Source: an uncultured Fimbriimonadales bacterium
GTDB taxonomy: Bacteria > Armatimonadota > Fimbriimonadia > Fimbriimonadales > GBS-DC
Length of the DNA stretch: 5,961 nt
Direction of reading: 5' to 3'
NCBI GenBank assembly: GCA_937934465.1
Contig: CALGZO010000323.1
Location: 1 to 5,961 of the forward strand
A program made the translations under genes and the position numbers. Under the pieces are notes generated by a model. That model did no database searches and was not told the origin of the DNA. It saw only the letters and a list, made by a program, of their open reading frames with translations. Numbering within the stretch: position 1 is the stretch's first letter; every line of letters starts with the position of its first letter. Below are positions 1-5,524 of this stretch, one piece after another.

Positions 1-9
1 CACGCAGGC

Positions 10-33
10 GTCGGCGAGGACGCCGATGCTACG
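10..33 (+). repeat. Family A hairpin repeat, first copy
   Basis: This is a 24-bp copy of the most frequent repeat in the window. The stem GTCGGC pairs with GCCGAC around a 6-nt loop (GAGGAC here), and a fixed GCTACG tail follows. In this copy the right arm reads GCCGAT, so one pair is lost. Other clear copies are at 651-674, 687-710, 767-790, 881-904, 961-983 (degenerate), 5713-5735 (degenerate), 5827-5850 and 5941-5961 (cut by the window end). Confidence 0.85.
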
Positions 34-43
34 CAGGAGGTGT

Positions 44-87
44 CGTAGCGTCAGCGTCTCGCTGACGAAAAAAACGCCGACGCTACG
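44..87. repeat. Inverted, degenerate family A copies forming nested hairpins
   Basis: Positions 44-66 are a degenerate family A copy in reverse orientation and 74-87 is the right half of a direct copy. Together they make a 9-bp outer stem (44-52 CGTAGCGTC with 79-87 GACGCTACG). Inside it is a perfect 8-bp hairpin (49-56 CGTCAGCG, loop TCT, 60-67 CGCTGACG). An A-run follows at 68-74. No T-run follows the hairpin on either strand, so it does not look like an intrinsic terminator. Confidence 0.7.
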
Positions 88-93
88 AGTGTG

Positions 94-102
94 GCTTGGA
101 CA
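94..102. repeat. Left 9-bp direct repeat (putative target-site duplication)
   Basis: GCTTGGACA directly abuts the left terminal inverted repeat of the element at 103-403. The same nine bases recur at 623-631, directly after the right terminal repeat of the second element. They are also the left part of the family C hairpin. The natural reading is that a C repeat was the insertion target and nine bases were duplicated. Confidence 0.7.
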
Positions 103-137
103 GAGGTTGTTCGAAAATTCGCCTGTTGTACGGGGAA

Positions 138-242
138 CCCCCTCCTGCAAGCAGGGAGAACCGATTTTTCTCAATTGGTCCCCCCTGCTTGCAGGGGGAA
201 CCGATTTTCTCAATTGGTTCCCCCTGCTTGCAGGGGGAACCT
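138..242. repeat. Three tandem 39-bp palindromic units inside element copy 1
   Basis: Each unit is a long inverted repeat followed by a T-rich linker (CCGATTTT then CTCAATT). The best unit, 216-241, is a perfect 12-bp inverted repeat (GGTTCCCCCTGC, spacer TT, GCAGGGGGAACC). The unit at 177-202 has one stem mismatch. The unit starting near 138 is more degenerate (CTCCTGC, AA, GCAGGGAG). The units start 39 bp apart (138, 177, 216). They are tandem rather than separated by unique spacers, so this is not a CRISPR array. Confidence 0.8.
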
Positions 243-287
243 AAAGGAGGGGGTACCTGTACCTACACAGGGATATGCGCCCTCTCA

Positions 288-315
288 TAGGGGCAGACAC
301 GCAGGTCTGCCCCTA
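288..315. repeat. Strong hairpin in element copy 1
   Basis: TAGGGGCAGAC at 288-298 pairs perfectly with GTCTGCCCCTA at 305-315 around the 6-nt loop ACGCAG: an 11-bp stem. Its architecture (long perfect stem, 6-nt loop) matches that of the A, B and C hairpins. It is missing from element copy 2, where the flanking sequences are joined directly near 540. Confidence 0.8.
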
Positions 316-403
316 CTTGGCTATTGCCATAGGGGCGCACCTGCGTGGACGCCCTGCGTTTTATGGATGGGCATCCTGCCCAAACGATTTCTCGAACACC
401 CTC

Positions 404-412
404 TCCCCCCCT
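404..412. other. 9-bp C-rich spacer between the two element copies
   Basis: TCCCCCCCT separates the right TIR of copy 1 from the left TIR of copy 2. Its length equals that of the outer flanking duplication (94-102 and 623-631), as would fit two elements joined through a remnant target site, but the sequence is low-complexity and does not match the outer duplication. Confidence 0.4.
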
Positions 413-622
413 GAGGCTGTTCGAAAATTCGTCTGTTGTATGGGAAACCCCCTCCTGCAGGTTCCCCCTTGAAAAGGGGGAACCGATTTTTCTCAGTTGG
501 TTCCCCCTGCTTGCAGGGGGAACCTAAAGGAGGGGGTACCTGCCCCTACTTGGCTATTGGCATAGGGGCGCCCTGCGTTTCGTGGATGGGCATTCTGCCA
601 AGACGATTTTTCGAACACCCTC
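413..622. mobile_element. Non-coding TIR-bounded (MITE-like) element, copy 2
   Basis: This 210-bp relative of copy 1 has better-preserved ends: GAGGCTGTTCGAAAATTCG at 413-431 and the complement of 604-622, GAGGGTGTTCGAAAAATCG (17 of 19 match). It follows copy 1 in the same orientation. Compared with copy 1 it has two rather than three 39-bp palindromic units, lacks the segment with the 288-315 hairpin (GGTACCTG joins CCCCTAC near 534-547), and lacks the loop of the GGGGCG/CGCCC hairpin. It contains no gene. Its right end abuts GCTTGGACA, the putative target duplication. Confidence 0.7.
460..524. repeat. Two 39-bp palindromic units inside element copy 2
   Basis: The first unit has the stem GGTTCCCCCT (460-469) pairing with AGGGGGAACC (475-484) around TGAAA. 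The second, 499-524, is a perfect 12-bp inverted repeat with a TT spacer, the same sequence as 216-241. Unit spacing is again 39 bp. The first unit has a different inner stem and loop from the other units, while its outer stem is kept. Confidence 0.8.
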
Positions 623-644
623 GCTTGGACATTCCTGTCCAAGC
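623..644. repeat. Family C hairpin repeat, bearing the right 9-bp duplication
   Basis: Stem GCTTGGAC (623-630), loop ATTCCT (631-636), stem GTCCAAGC (637-644): a perfect 8-bp hairpin. Its first nine bases (623-631) repeat those at 94-102 on the far side of the element pair. An identical hairpin is at 5684-5705 and stem variants are at 5743-5764 and 5856-5877. No T-run follows, so a terminator role is unsupported. Confidence 0.85.
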
Positions 645-650
645 GTCTTC

Positions 651-983
651 GTCGGCGAGGACGCCGACGCTACGAGTTTGAGTGTCGTCGGCAGGGACGC
701 CGACGCTACGAAGGCAGCGCGCCACACTCGCACGACGCCAAGAATGGCGGCGCACCTGCACGGCTCGTCGGCGAGGACGCCGACGCTACGAAGGACAGCG
801 CACCATACTTGCACGACGCCAAGAATGGCGGCGCACCGCACTCGCACGACGCCAAGAATGGCGTCGCACCTGCACGGCTCGTCGGCGGGGACGCCGACGC
901 TACGAAGGCAGCGCGCCACACTCGCACGACGCCAAGAATGGCGTCGCACCTGCACGGCTCGTCGGCGGGACGCCGATGCTGCG
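651..983. repeat. Array of A and B hairpin repeats in ~80-bp units
   Basis: Family A copies are at 651-674, 687-710, 767-790, 881-904 and, degenerate and one base short, 961-983. Family B copies are at 734-756, 815-837, 848-870 and 928-950: stem GACGCC, loop AAGAAT, stem GGCGTC, then GCACC. Two B copies (734 and 815) carry GGCGGC and so have a broken pair. The linkers are conserved too: GCAGCGCGCCACACTCGCAC-like before B and TGCACGGCTC after B. The A-linker-B-linker unit is 80 bp (687 to 767, 881 to 961), or 114 bp where B is doubled (767 to 881). Open frames cross the array on both strands, but they encode only low-complexity Arg/Thr/Ala repeats and are not taken as genes. Confidence 0.85.
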
Positions 984-994
984 ACTCCAACAGG

Positions 995-1000
995 TATAAT
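995..1000 (+). promoter_or_regulatory. Likely -10 box of the glmS promoter
   Basis: TATAAT is a perfect sigma-70-type -10 hexamer, 21 bp before the glmS start codon. It would place transcription start near 1007 and give a leader of about 15 nt. No good TTGACA-like -35 is seen 16-18 bp upstream: that region is the degenerate end of the last A repeat (GCCGAT at 972-977). There is no TG extension before the -10. The leader is too short for a riboswitch or a glmS ribozyme. Confidence 0.55.
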
Positions 1001-1007
1001 CGCCCAC

Positions 1008-1012
1008 GAGGG
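1008..1012 (+). promoter_or_regulatory. Weak ribosome binding site of glmS
   Basis: GAGGG lies nine bases before the ATG at 1022. It is a modest Shine-Dalgarno match and supports starting translation at 1022 rather than at the in-frame ATG at 809 within the repeat array. Confidence 0.45.
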
Positions 1013-1021
1013 CAGATTGCT

Positions 1022-2854
1022 ATGTGTGGCATCACGGGCTATATCGGGGCGCGCCCACCGCTGGAGGTGGCGCTGGATACACTGAAACGACTGGAATATC
1101 GGGGCTACGACTCGGCAGGCGTGGCGTTTTGGGGCGGCGAGCAGCTGCAGGTGATGAAACGCGCGGGCAAAATCCAGCAGCTGCGCGAGCTGCTAACAGG
1201 CGTAGAGGCGCACGGGCTGGCGGTCTCCCACACGCGCTGGGCAACGCACGGCATCCCCAACGACCCGAACGCCCACCCCCACACCGACGAGCAAGGGCGC
1301 GTCGCCGTCGTGCATAACGGCATCATCGAGAACTATCTGGAGCTCAAGCAGGAGCTGCTCGCGCGCGGGCATCAGTTCCACTCGGAGACCGATACGGAGG
1401 TGCTGGCGCACCTGATTGAGGAGCAGTTGGCGCAGGGCTACCCGCCCGAAGAAGCCGTGCGCCGCGCGTTGCAACCCGTGCGCGGCTCGTATGCGATTGC
1501 CGTGCTGTTCATCGAGTACCCCGACCGCGTGGTGGTGGCGCGCCACGACTCGCCGCTGGTGATTGGCTTGGGCGAAGGCGAGAACTTCATCGCCTCCGAC
1601 ATCCCCGCGCTGCTGCCCTACACACGGCGCGTAATCCTATTGGAGAACGGCGATGTGGGCGTGGTGACGCGCGACGCCGTGCGCTTGATGCGCTTGGACG
1701 GCGCGCCCGTAGAGCGTCCGCCCGTGGAGATTACTTGGTCTGCCGAAGCCGCCGAGAAGGGCGGACACGACCACTTCATGATTAAGGAGATTCTGGAGCA
1801 GCCAGAGGCGGTGCGCGACACCCTGCGCGGACGGCTCAAGCCCAACGGCGGTATCCAGTTCCCCGAGCTGAAGCTGGAAGTGGAAGATTGGCAGAAGTTC
1901 CGTCGGATAGTGATTGTGGCGTGTGGCACGGCGTATCACGCAGGGCTGGTGGGCAAGCATGTGTTGGAGCGGTGGCTGCGTCGCCCAGTGGAAGTGTATT
2001 ACTCGTCCGAGTTCCGCTACGGCGACCCAATCCTGCAGCCGAACACACTGGCGGTGTTCATCAGTCAGTCGGGCGAGACGGCGGACACGCTGGCGGCGTT
2101 GCGCCTGTGCCGTGAGGCGGGCTACACCACGCTGGGCATCGTGAATGCGGTGGGCAGCAGCATCGCGCGCGAGTGCGACCATGTGCTGTATACGCAGGCG
2201 GGTCCCGAAATCTCGGTGGCGTCCACGAAGGCGTATAGCACGCAGGTGGCAGTGCTGTGTCTACTGGGGCTGTACCTGGCGTCGGTGAACGGCACGCTGC
2301 CGATGCAGGTCTATTCGGAGGGGGTCAAGGGGCTGATGCAGATGCCGTCGCTGATAGCGCGGGCGTTGGAGACCGAGCCACAGGTGCGCCAGATTGCCGA
2401 GCAGGTCTACCAGACGCCGTTAGCGTTCTATCTGGGGCGCGGGGTGGACGCCTATGTGGCGATGGAGGGCGCGCTCAAACTCAAAGAGATTGCCTATGTG
2501 CCCACCCAAGAGCCGCCCGCAGGCGAGATGAAGCACGGACCGCTCGCGCTGGTGGAGTCGGGCGTGATTGCAGTGTTCATCGCCACGCAGTCGCGCACCC
2601 GCGAGAAACTGCTGGGCAACCTCAAGGAGATTAAGGCGCGTCAGGGCACGGTAGTGCTGATTACCACCGAGGGCGACACGCTGTTGCCCCAAGAGGCGGA
2701 CTACACGGTGTATGTGCCTGCGCCGCCGCTGGAGGAGTTGACGCCGCTGGCGACCATCCCCGCGTTGCAGCTGTTCGCCTATCATGTGGCGCGGTTGCGC
2801 GGATGCGAAATCGACCAGCCGCGCAACCTGGCAAAGAGCGTGACGGTGGAGTGA
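1022..2854 (+). CDS. glmS: Glutamine--fructose-6-phosphate aminotransferase (isomerizing)
   Basis: Cytosolic enzyme that makes glucosamine 6-phosphate from fructose 6-phosphate and glutamine, the first committed step toward UDP-GlcNAc for peptidoglycan and other glycans. The 610-residue length fits the family (E. coli 609). The N-terminal class II glutaminase domain (about 1-220) begins MCGITGYIG, giving Cys2 as nucleophile after Met removal; SHTRWATHG (69-77), HNGIIEN (98-104) and SETDTEV (121-127) are typical. Two SIS sugar-isomerase domains follow (about 295-425 and 465-600), with CGTAYHAG (301-308), SQSGETADT (348-356), EGALKLKEI (482-490) and GEMKHGPLAL (501-510). The C-terminus ends in the hallmark LAKSVTVE, including the lysine (K605) that binds the sugar. 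The start at 1022 is chosen because Cys must follow Met; an in-frame 71-codon extension back to 809 is repeat DNA. One oddity is PTQEPP at 494-499, where many relatives have HAEAY-like residues. The stop TGA directly abuts the stop of the convergent VWA gene. Confidence 0.97.
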   Translation: MCGITGYIGARPPLEVALDTLKRLEYRGYDSAGVAFWGGEQLQVMKRAGKIQQLRELLTGVEAHGLAVSHTRWATHGIPNDPNAHPHTDEQGRVAVVHNGIIENYLELKQELLARGHQFHSETDTEVLAHLIEEQLAQGYPPEEAVRRALQPVRGSYAIAVLFIEYPDRVVVARHDSPLVIGLGEGENFIASDIPALLPYTRRVILLENGDVGVVTRDAVRLMRLDGAPVERPPVEITWSAEAAEKGGHDHFMIKEILEQPEAVRDTLRGRLKPNGGIQFPELKLEVEDWQKFRRIVIVACGTAYHAGLVGKHVLERWLRRPVEVYYSSEFRYGDPILQPNTLAVFISQSGETADTLAALRLCREAGYTTLGIVNAVGSSIARECDHVLYTQAGPEISVASTKAYSTQVAVLCLLGLYLASVNGTLPMQVYSEGVKGLMQMPSLIARALETEPQVRQIAEQVYQTPLAFYLGRGVDAYVAMEGALKLKEIAYVPTQEPPAGEMKHGPLALVESGVIAVFIATQSRTREKLLGNLKEIKARQGTVVLITTEGDTLLPQEADYTVYVPAPPLEELTPLATIPALQLFAYHVARLRGCEIDQPRNLAKSVTVE

Positions 2855-4207
2855 TTAGCCCTCGCGTTTGCCCTGCTCCAGATTGACCAGCGTGCCCATC
2901 AGCGTCTTCTCGGCGGCGTTGGCGTCTTGCCCTTGCAGCGCGCGGATGGCTTGAGTAACCTCTTGCGCTTCCTGCGTGCGCCCCTGACTGAGCAAGATTG
3001 CTTGCGTGCGTTGCAGCTCTGCCATCGCCTGCGTGCGGTCGAGCTGGTGCGCGCGCATGCCCATAATGGTCTTCTCCAGCGCACGCGAGGCGACGGCGAC
3101 TTGGAGCTCGTTGGCGACGCGCGGGTCTTGCGGTTGGTTCGCCAGCGCAGGGTCCGTGGTGAACTCGATAACGGCGTCGGCAGCGGCGGTCTCCACACGC
3201 CCCGTCACTATGTCGTCCCAAGTGAGCGTGATTTGCGCGATTCGATAGATTCCTGCAGGGTGGTTGGGGAACTCCAGCTCCAGAATGGGGTTGAGCGTGC
3301 TGCCGCGCTCGACATCGACCAAGCTGAGCGTGGCGGTGCGTCCTTGCAGTTTCAGCTCGCCGCCGAACGCTTGGCGCACCTGCACCCAGCGCGCGAGCCG
3401 AACCTCCAACTTGGGGTTGCGCGCCACAACGGTCATCAGGCGCACCAGCTCTTGCTGGAACACTTCGGGGATTCTGTGGGGCTGGTCGATATAGTAATAC
3501 TTGCCGCCGCTGCGTCGGGCGATGCCCGCCAGCAGCTCCTCGTTGTAATCGGGTCCGAAGCCGAGCGCGGTGATATGGAAGCCGAACTCTTTCGCCTTCG
3601 CCGCCGCGCCGACAATCGTGGAGAAGTCCTTGATGCCCGTGGTGGGTTCGCCGTCGGTGAGCAGGATGAGATGGCTCTGATAGCCGGGCAGCGGCGTTCC
3701 GGTAATCTGCTGAGTTCCGACCACCAGCGCGTCGTAGAGGTTGGTGGTGTCGCCGACAGTGAGGCGCATGATGTGGTCTTTCACGAGCGACTTGTTGACG
3801 ATTTTGCGCGGGGGCATCACGACATCCACGGCGTCGGAGAAGGTCACGATGGACAGCACATCCTGCTCAGTGAGTTGGTCGACGATGTAGGCGCAGGCTT
3901 GCTTGGCGTATTCGAAGGGCGCGCCTTCCATCGAGCCGCTGCGGTCTAACACGAGACAGAGGTTGAGCGGAGCGCGTCCGGCGGCGGTCTGCACGGCGCG
4001 AATGGGGATGAGCAAGCCCTCGCGGGCGATGCTTTGCGCCAGCGCGTATCGCCTGCCCAGCACCACCTCCAAGCTGAGCGAGGGCTGGAGCGGCGCGCCC
4101 ATCAGGTTCGGCATCGCCTGCGTGCGCTGCGGGTCTAACACAGGCATCTGCATCGCCTGCGTGCGCTGCGGGTCGTTCAAAGCTCCCATCTGTTGCGTTC
4201 GGTCCAT
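2855..4207 (-). CDS. VWA-domain protein with repeated RTQ motifs
   Basis: A 450-residue protein with no signal peptide or membrane segment, hence probably cytoplasmic. The VWA domain (about 82-260) has a complete metal-ion-dependent adhesion site: DRSGS (D88, S90, S92), T155 in GDTTNLYDAL and D185 in LLTDGEPTTG. A beta-rich region (about 265-352) follows, then an alpha-helical tail (about 365-440). The overall plan resembles the COG2304-type VWA family; the partner is unknown. The notable part is a set of Thr-Gln motifs: T4, T16 and T29 (RTQQM, RTQAM, RTQAM, the last two within DPQRTQAM) in a Pro/Gln-rich N-terminus, and T392, T401, T411 and T418 (RTQAM, RTQAI, RTQEA, VTQAI) in the tail, plus KTIMG and KTLMG at T380 and T435. 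The start at 4207 is preferred: upstream is GGAG/GGTGAG-like sequence, and M1 opens the first RTQ motif. The same frame stays open for 500 more codons through the antisense of the next gene, which is rejected. Product class is sure, role unknown. Confidence 0.9.
   Translation of the reverse strand: MDRTQQMGALNDPQRTQAMQMPVLDPQRTQAMPNLMGAPLQPSLSLEVVLGRRYALAQSIAREGLLIPIRAVQTAAGRAPLNLCLVLDRSGSMEGAPFEYAKQACAYIVDQLTEQDVLSIVTFSDAVDVVMPPRKIVNKSLVKDHIMRLTVGDTTNLYDALVVGTQQITGTPLPGYQSHLILLTDGEPTTGIKDFSTIVGAAAKAKEFGFHITALGFGPDYNEELLAGIARRSGGKYYYIDQPHRIPEVFQQELVRLMTVVARNPKLEVRLARWVQVRQAFGGELKLQGRTATLSLVDVERGSTLNPILELEFPNHPAGIYRIAQITLTWDDIVTGRVETAAADAVIEFTTDPALANQPQDPRVANELQVAVASRALEKTIMGMRAHQLDRTQAMAELQRTQAILLSQGRTQEAQEVTQAIRALQGQDANAAEKTLMGTLVNLEQGKREG
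4111..4174 (-). repeat. In-gene 25-bp direct repeat encoding DPQRTQAM
   Basis: Positions 4111-4135 and 4150-4174 are a perfect 25-bp direct repeat with a 39-bp (13-codon) period, inside the 5' end of the VWA gene. Each copy encodes DPQRTQAM on the minus strand. A third, diverged copy at about 4188-4205 encodes DRTQQM. The identity at DNA level suggests recent local duplication of the motif. Confidence 0.85.
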
Positions 4208-4297
4208 ACTCTCACCGCTCCGATATTTCGGCGCGCGGCGCGCTTCCCCTGCAGGAAACTCACCCTTGCTCACGAACCTCACCCTCGCGAGGTCGCT
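4208..4297. promoter_or_regulatory. 90-bp divergent intergenic region (VWA gene / oxidoreductase)
   Basis: This gap must hold the start signals of both divergent genes unless they are read from farther away. On the minus strand GGAG and GGTGAG precede the VWA ATG by 10 and 3 bases. On the plus strand GAGGT (4289-4293) precedes the oxidoreductase ATG by 4 bases. No convincing -35/-10 pair is visible on either strand. A small inverted repeat, CCGA-TATT-TCGG (4220-4231), and a GC-only near-palindrome (4231-4243) could be operator sites, but this is speculative. Confidence 0.4.
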
Positions 4298-5524
4298 ATG
4301 AAACGCAGATACGCTGTGAACGAGCGGATACGAATCGGCATCATCGGCTGCGGCGGGATTGGACGCCATCATTACCATCAATTCAACCGCCTGCGCGGGC
4401 AATGCGAGATTGTCGCAGCATGTGATGTGTATCAGAAACATCTCGACGAGTTTCGCCAGTTGACAGGGCGCGACGACATCCAACCCTACGCCGACTACCG
4501 ACGGCTGCTGGAGCGCAAAGATATCGACGCCGTCGTGGTCGCCACCCCCGACCACTGGCACGCGCGTATGACCATCGACGCCTGCGAGGCGGGCAAGCAT
4601 GTGTTTTGTGAGAAGCCTGCCATGCACAGCGTCGTGGAGGGGCTGGCGATGGCGCATGCGGCGCGCGAGCATCAGCGCGTGGTCGCTATCGGGTTGCAAC
4701 AGCGCAGCGGCGAGCATTTCAAGGAGGCAGTGCAGATTGTGCGTTCGGGCAGGCTGGGCAAAATCACTACCGTCCACTGCTGGAACATCGCCAACGAGAC
4801 GCCTAACGGCATCGGCAACCCACCCGACAGCGAGCCGCCGCCCGGCTTGGACTGGGACTTCTGGCTGGGACCTGCGCCCAAACGCCCCTACAACCCCAAC
4901 CGCTGCATCTACAACTTCCGCTGGTTCTGGGACTACGCAGGCGGCAAGGTGGCGGATTGGGGCGTGCATCTCATCGATATCGCGCTGTGGGGCATGGGCG
5001 AGCATAACCCAACTGAAGTGTGCGCCTACGGCGGCAAGCTCGCGCTGAACGACAATCGCGAGACGCCCGACACAATCGATTGCATCTGGAAATTCAAGGA
5101 TTGGACGCTGGTCTACACCCACCGCGCGGGCAGCGATTACCCCCTCTATGGGCGCGGCTACGGCACGCTCTTTATCGGCACGAACGGCAGCCTGTTTGTG
5201 GACAGAGGCGGCTTGGAAGTGCATCCCGACAAGGAGCGTATCCCTGCGTACAAACGGGGCGGCTCGGCGCAGAGTGAACCGCACGCAGAGAACTTCTTGG
5301 CGGCGATACGCGAGGGCGCGCCGCTGGCGTCTGATGTGCTGTCGGGCGTGCGCTCCACGATTGTGCCGCTGCTGGGCAATATCGCCTATCGCGTCGGGCG
5401 CAGTATCCGCTGGGACCCCCAACGCGCACAGATTATCGGCGACCGCGAGGCGAACGCCCTGCTCAGCCGCAACTGGCGCGCCCCTTGGGGCATCCCCCGA
5501 CGCTACATCAAGCCTATCGGATAG
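4298..5524 (+). CDS. Gfo/Idh/MocA family NAD(P)-dependent oxidoreductase
   Basis: A 408-residue oxidoreductase expected to use NAD(P) to oxidise or reduce a sugar, inositol or related polyol; the substrate cannot be read from sequence. The N-terminal Rossmann fold has IGIIGCGGIG (13-22, GxGxxG at G17-G19-G22) and VATPDHWHA (81-89). The family's EKP motif is at 105-107 (HVFCEKPAMH), with K106 the usual catalytic lysine. The C-terminal alpha/beta domain carries ADWGVHLIDIALW (219-231), the D-x-G-x-H-x-x-D signature expected at the active site (D220, H224, D227). The end RNWRAPWGIPRRY resembles the C-termini of oxidoreductases abundant in Planctomycetes, Verrucomicrobia and Armatimonadota, many of which carry a Tat signal; none is seen here, so a cytoplasmic location is inferred. 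GAGGT four bases before the ATG supports the chosen start; an in-frame ATG at 4193 lies inside the divergent VWA gene and is unlikely. Confidence 0.93.
   Translation: MKRRYAVNERIRIGIIGCGGIGRHHYHQFNRLRGQCEIVAACDVYQKHLDEFRQLTGRDDIQPYADYRRLLERKDIDAVVVATPDHWHARMTIDACEAGKHVFCEKPAMHSVVEGLAMAHAAREHQRVVAIGLQQRSGEHFKEAVQIVRSGRLGKITTVHCWNIANETPNGIGNPPDSEPPPGLDWDFWLGPAPKRPYNPNRCIYNFRWFWDYAGGKVADWGVHLIDIALWGMGEHNPTEVCAYGGKLALNDNRETPDTIDCIWKFKDWTLVYTHRAGSDYPLYGRGYGTLFIGTNGSLFVDRGGLEVHPDKERIPAYKRGGSAQSEPHAENFLAAIREGAPLASDVLSGVRSTIVPLLGNIAYRVGRSIRWDPQRAQIIGDREANALLSRNWRAPWGIPRRYIKPIG

Larger units (their letters stand above)
103..403. mobile_element. Non-coding TIR-bounded (MITE-like) element, copy 1
   Basis: This 301-bp segment is bounded by imperfect 19-bp terminal inverted repeats: GAGGTTGTTCGAAAATTCG at 103-121, and the complement of 385-403, which reads GAGGGTGTTCGAGAAATCG (16 of 19 match). 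Inside are three units of a 39-bp palindromic repeat (about 138-242), a strong hairpin at 288-315, a shorter GGGGCG/CGCCC inverted repeat around 330-354 and a small TGGGCA/TGCCCA hairpin at 368-382. No transposase or convincing reading frame is present, so it would have to be moved in trans. A shorter relative lies at 413-622. Several short frames stay open here, but only because of the repeats. The transposase family is not assignable by eye; ends of this general style occur among several DDE insertion-sequence families. Confidence 0.7.

Noticed and set aside
138..524. CRISPR array
   Set aside because: The repeats are contiguous 39-bp palindromic units with the same linker; there are no unique spacers and no cas genes.
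623..644. Family C hairpin as an intrinsic terminator
   Set aside because: No T-run follows the stem on either strand, no gene ends nearby, and the same unit recurs in intergenic arrays.
809..1021. In-frame 71-codon N-terminal extension of glmS
   Set aside because: It translates repeat DNA, and the glutaminase needs Cys right after the initiator Met, which occurs only at 1022.
1001..1021. glmS ribozyme or riboswitch in the glmS leader
   Set aside because: The region between the -10 box and the ATG is about 21 bp, and the sequence upstream is hairpin repeat without a ribozyme core.
26..1085. Many short open frames on both strands in the left repeat region
   Set aside because: They cross TIRs and hairpin repeats, give low-complexity Arg/Thr/Pro/Gly peptides, overlap one another and have no supported starts.
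1032..2785. Several minus-strand and alternate-frame open frames inside glmS
   Set aside because: They are shadows of the strongly conserved glmS reading frame and show no recognisable domains.
4193..4297. Earlier in-frame start for the oxidoreductase at 4193
   Set aside because: It would overlap the start of the divergent VWA gene, and the added 35 residues look like neither a family N-terminus nor a Tat signal.
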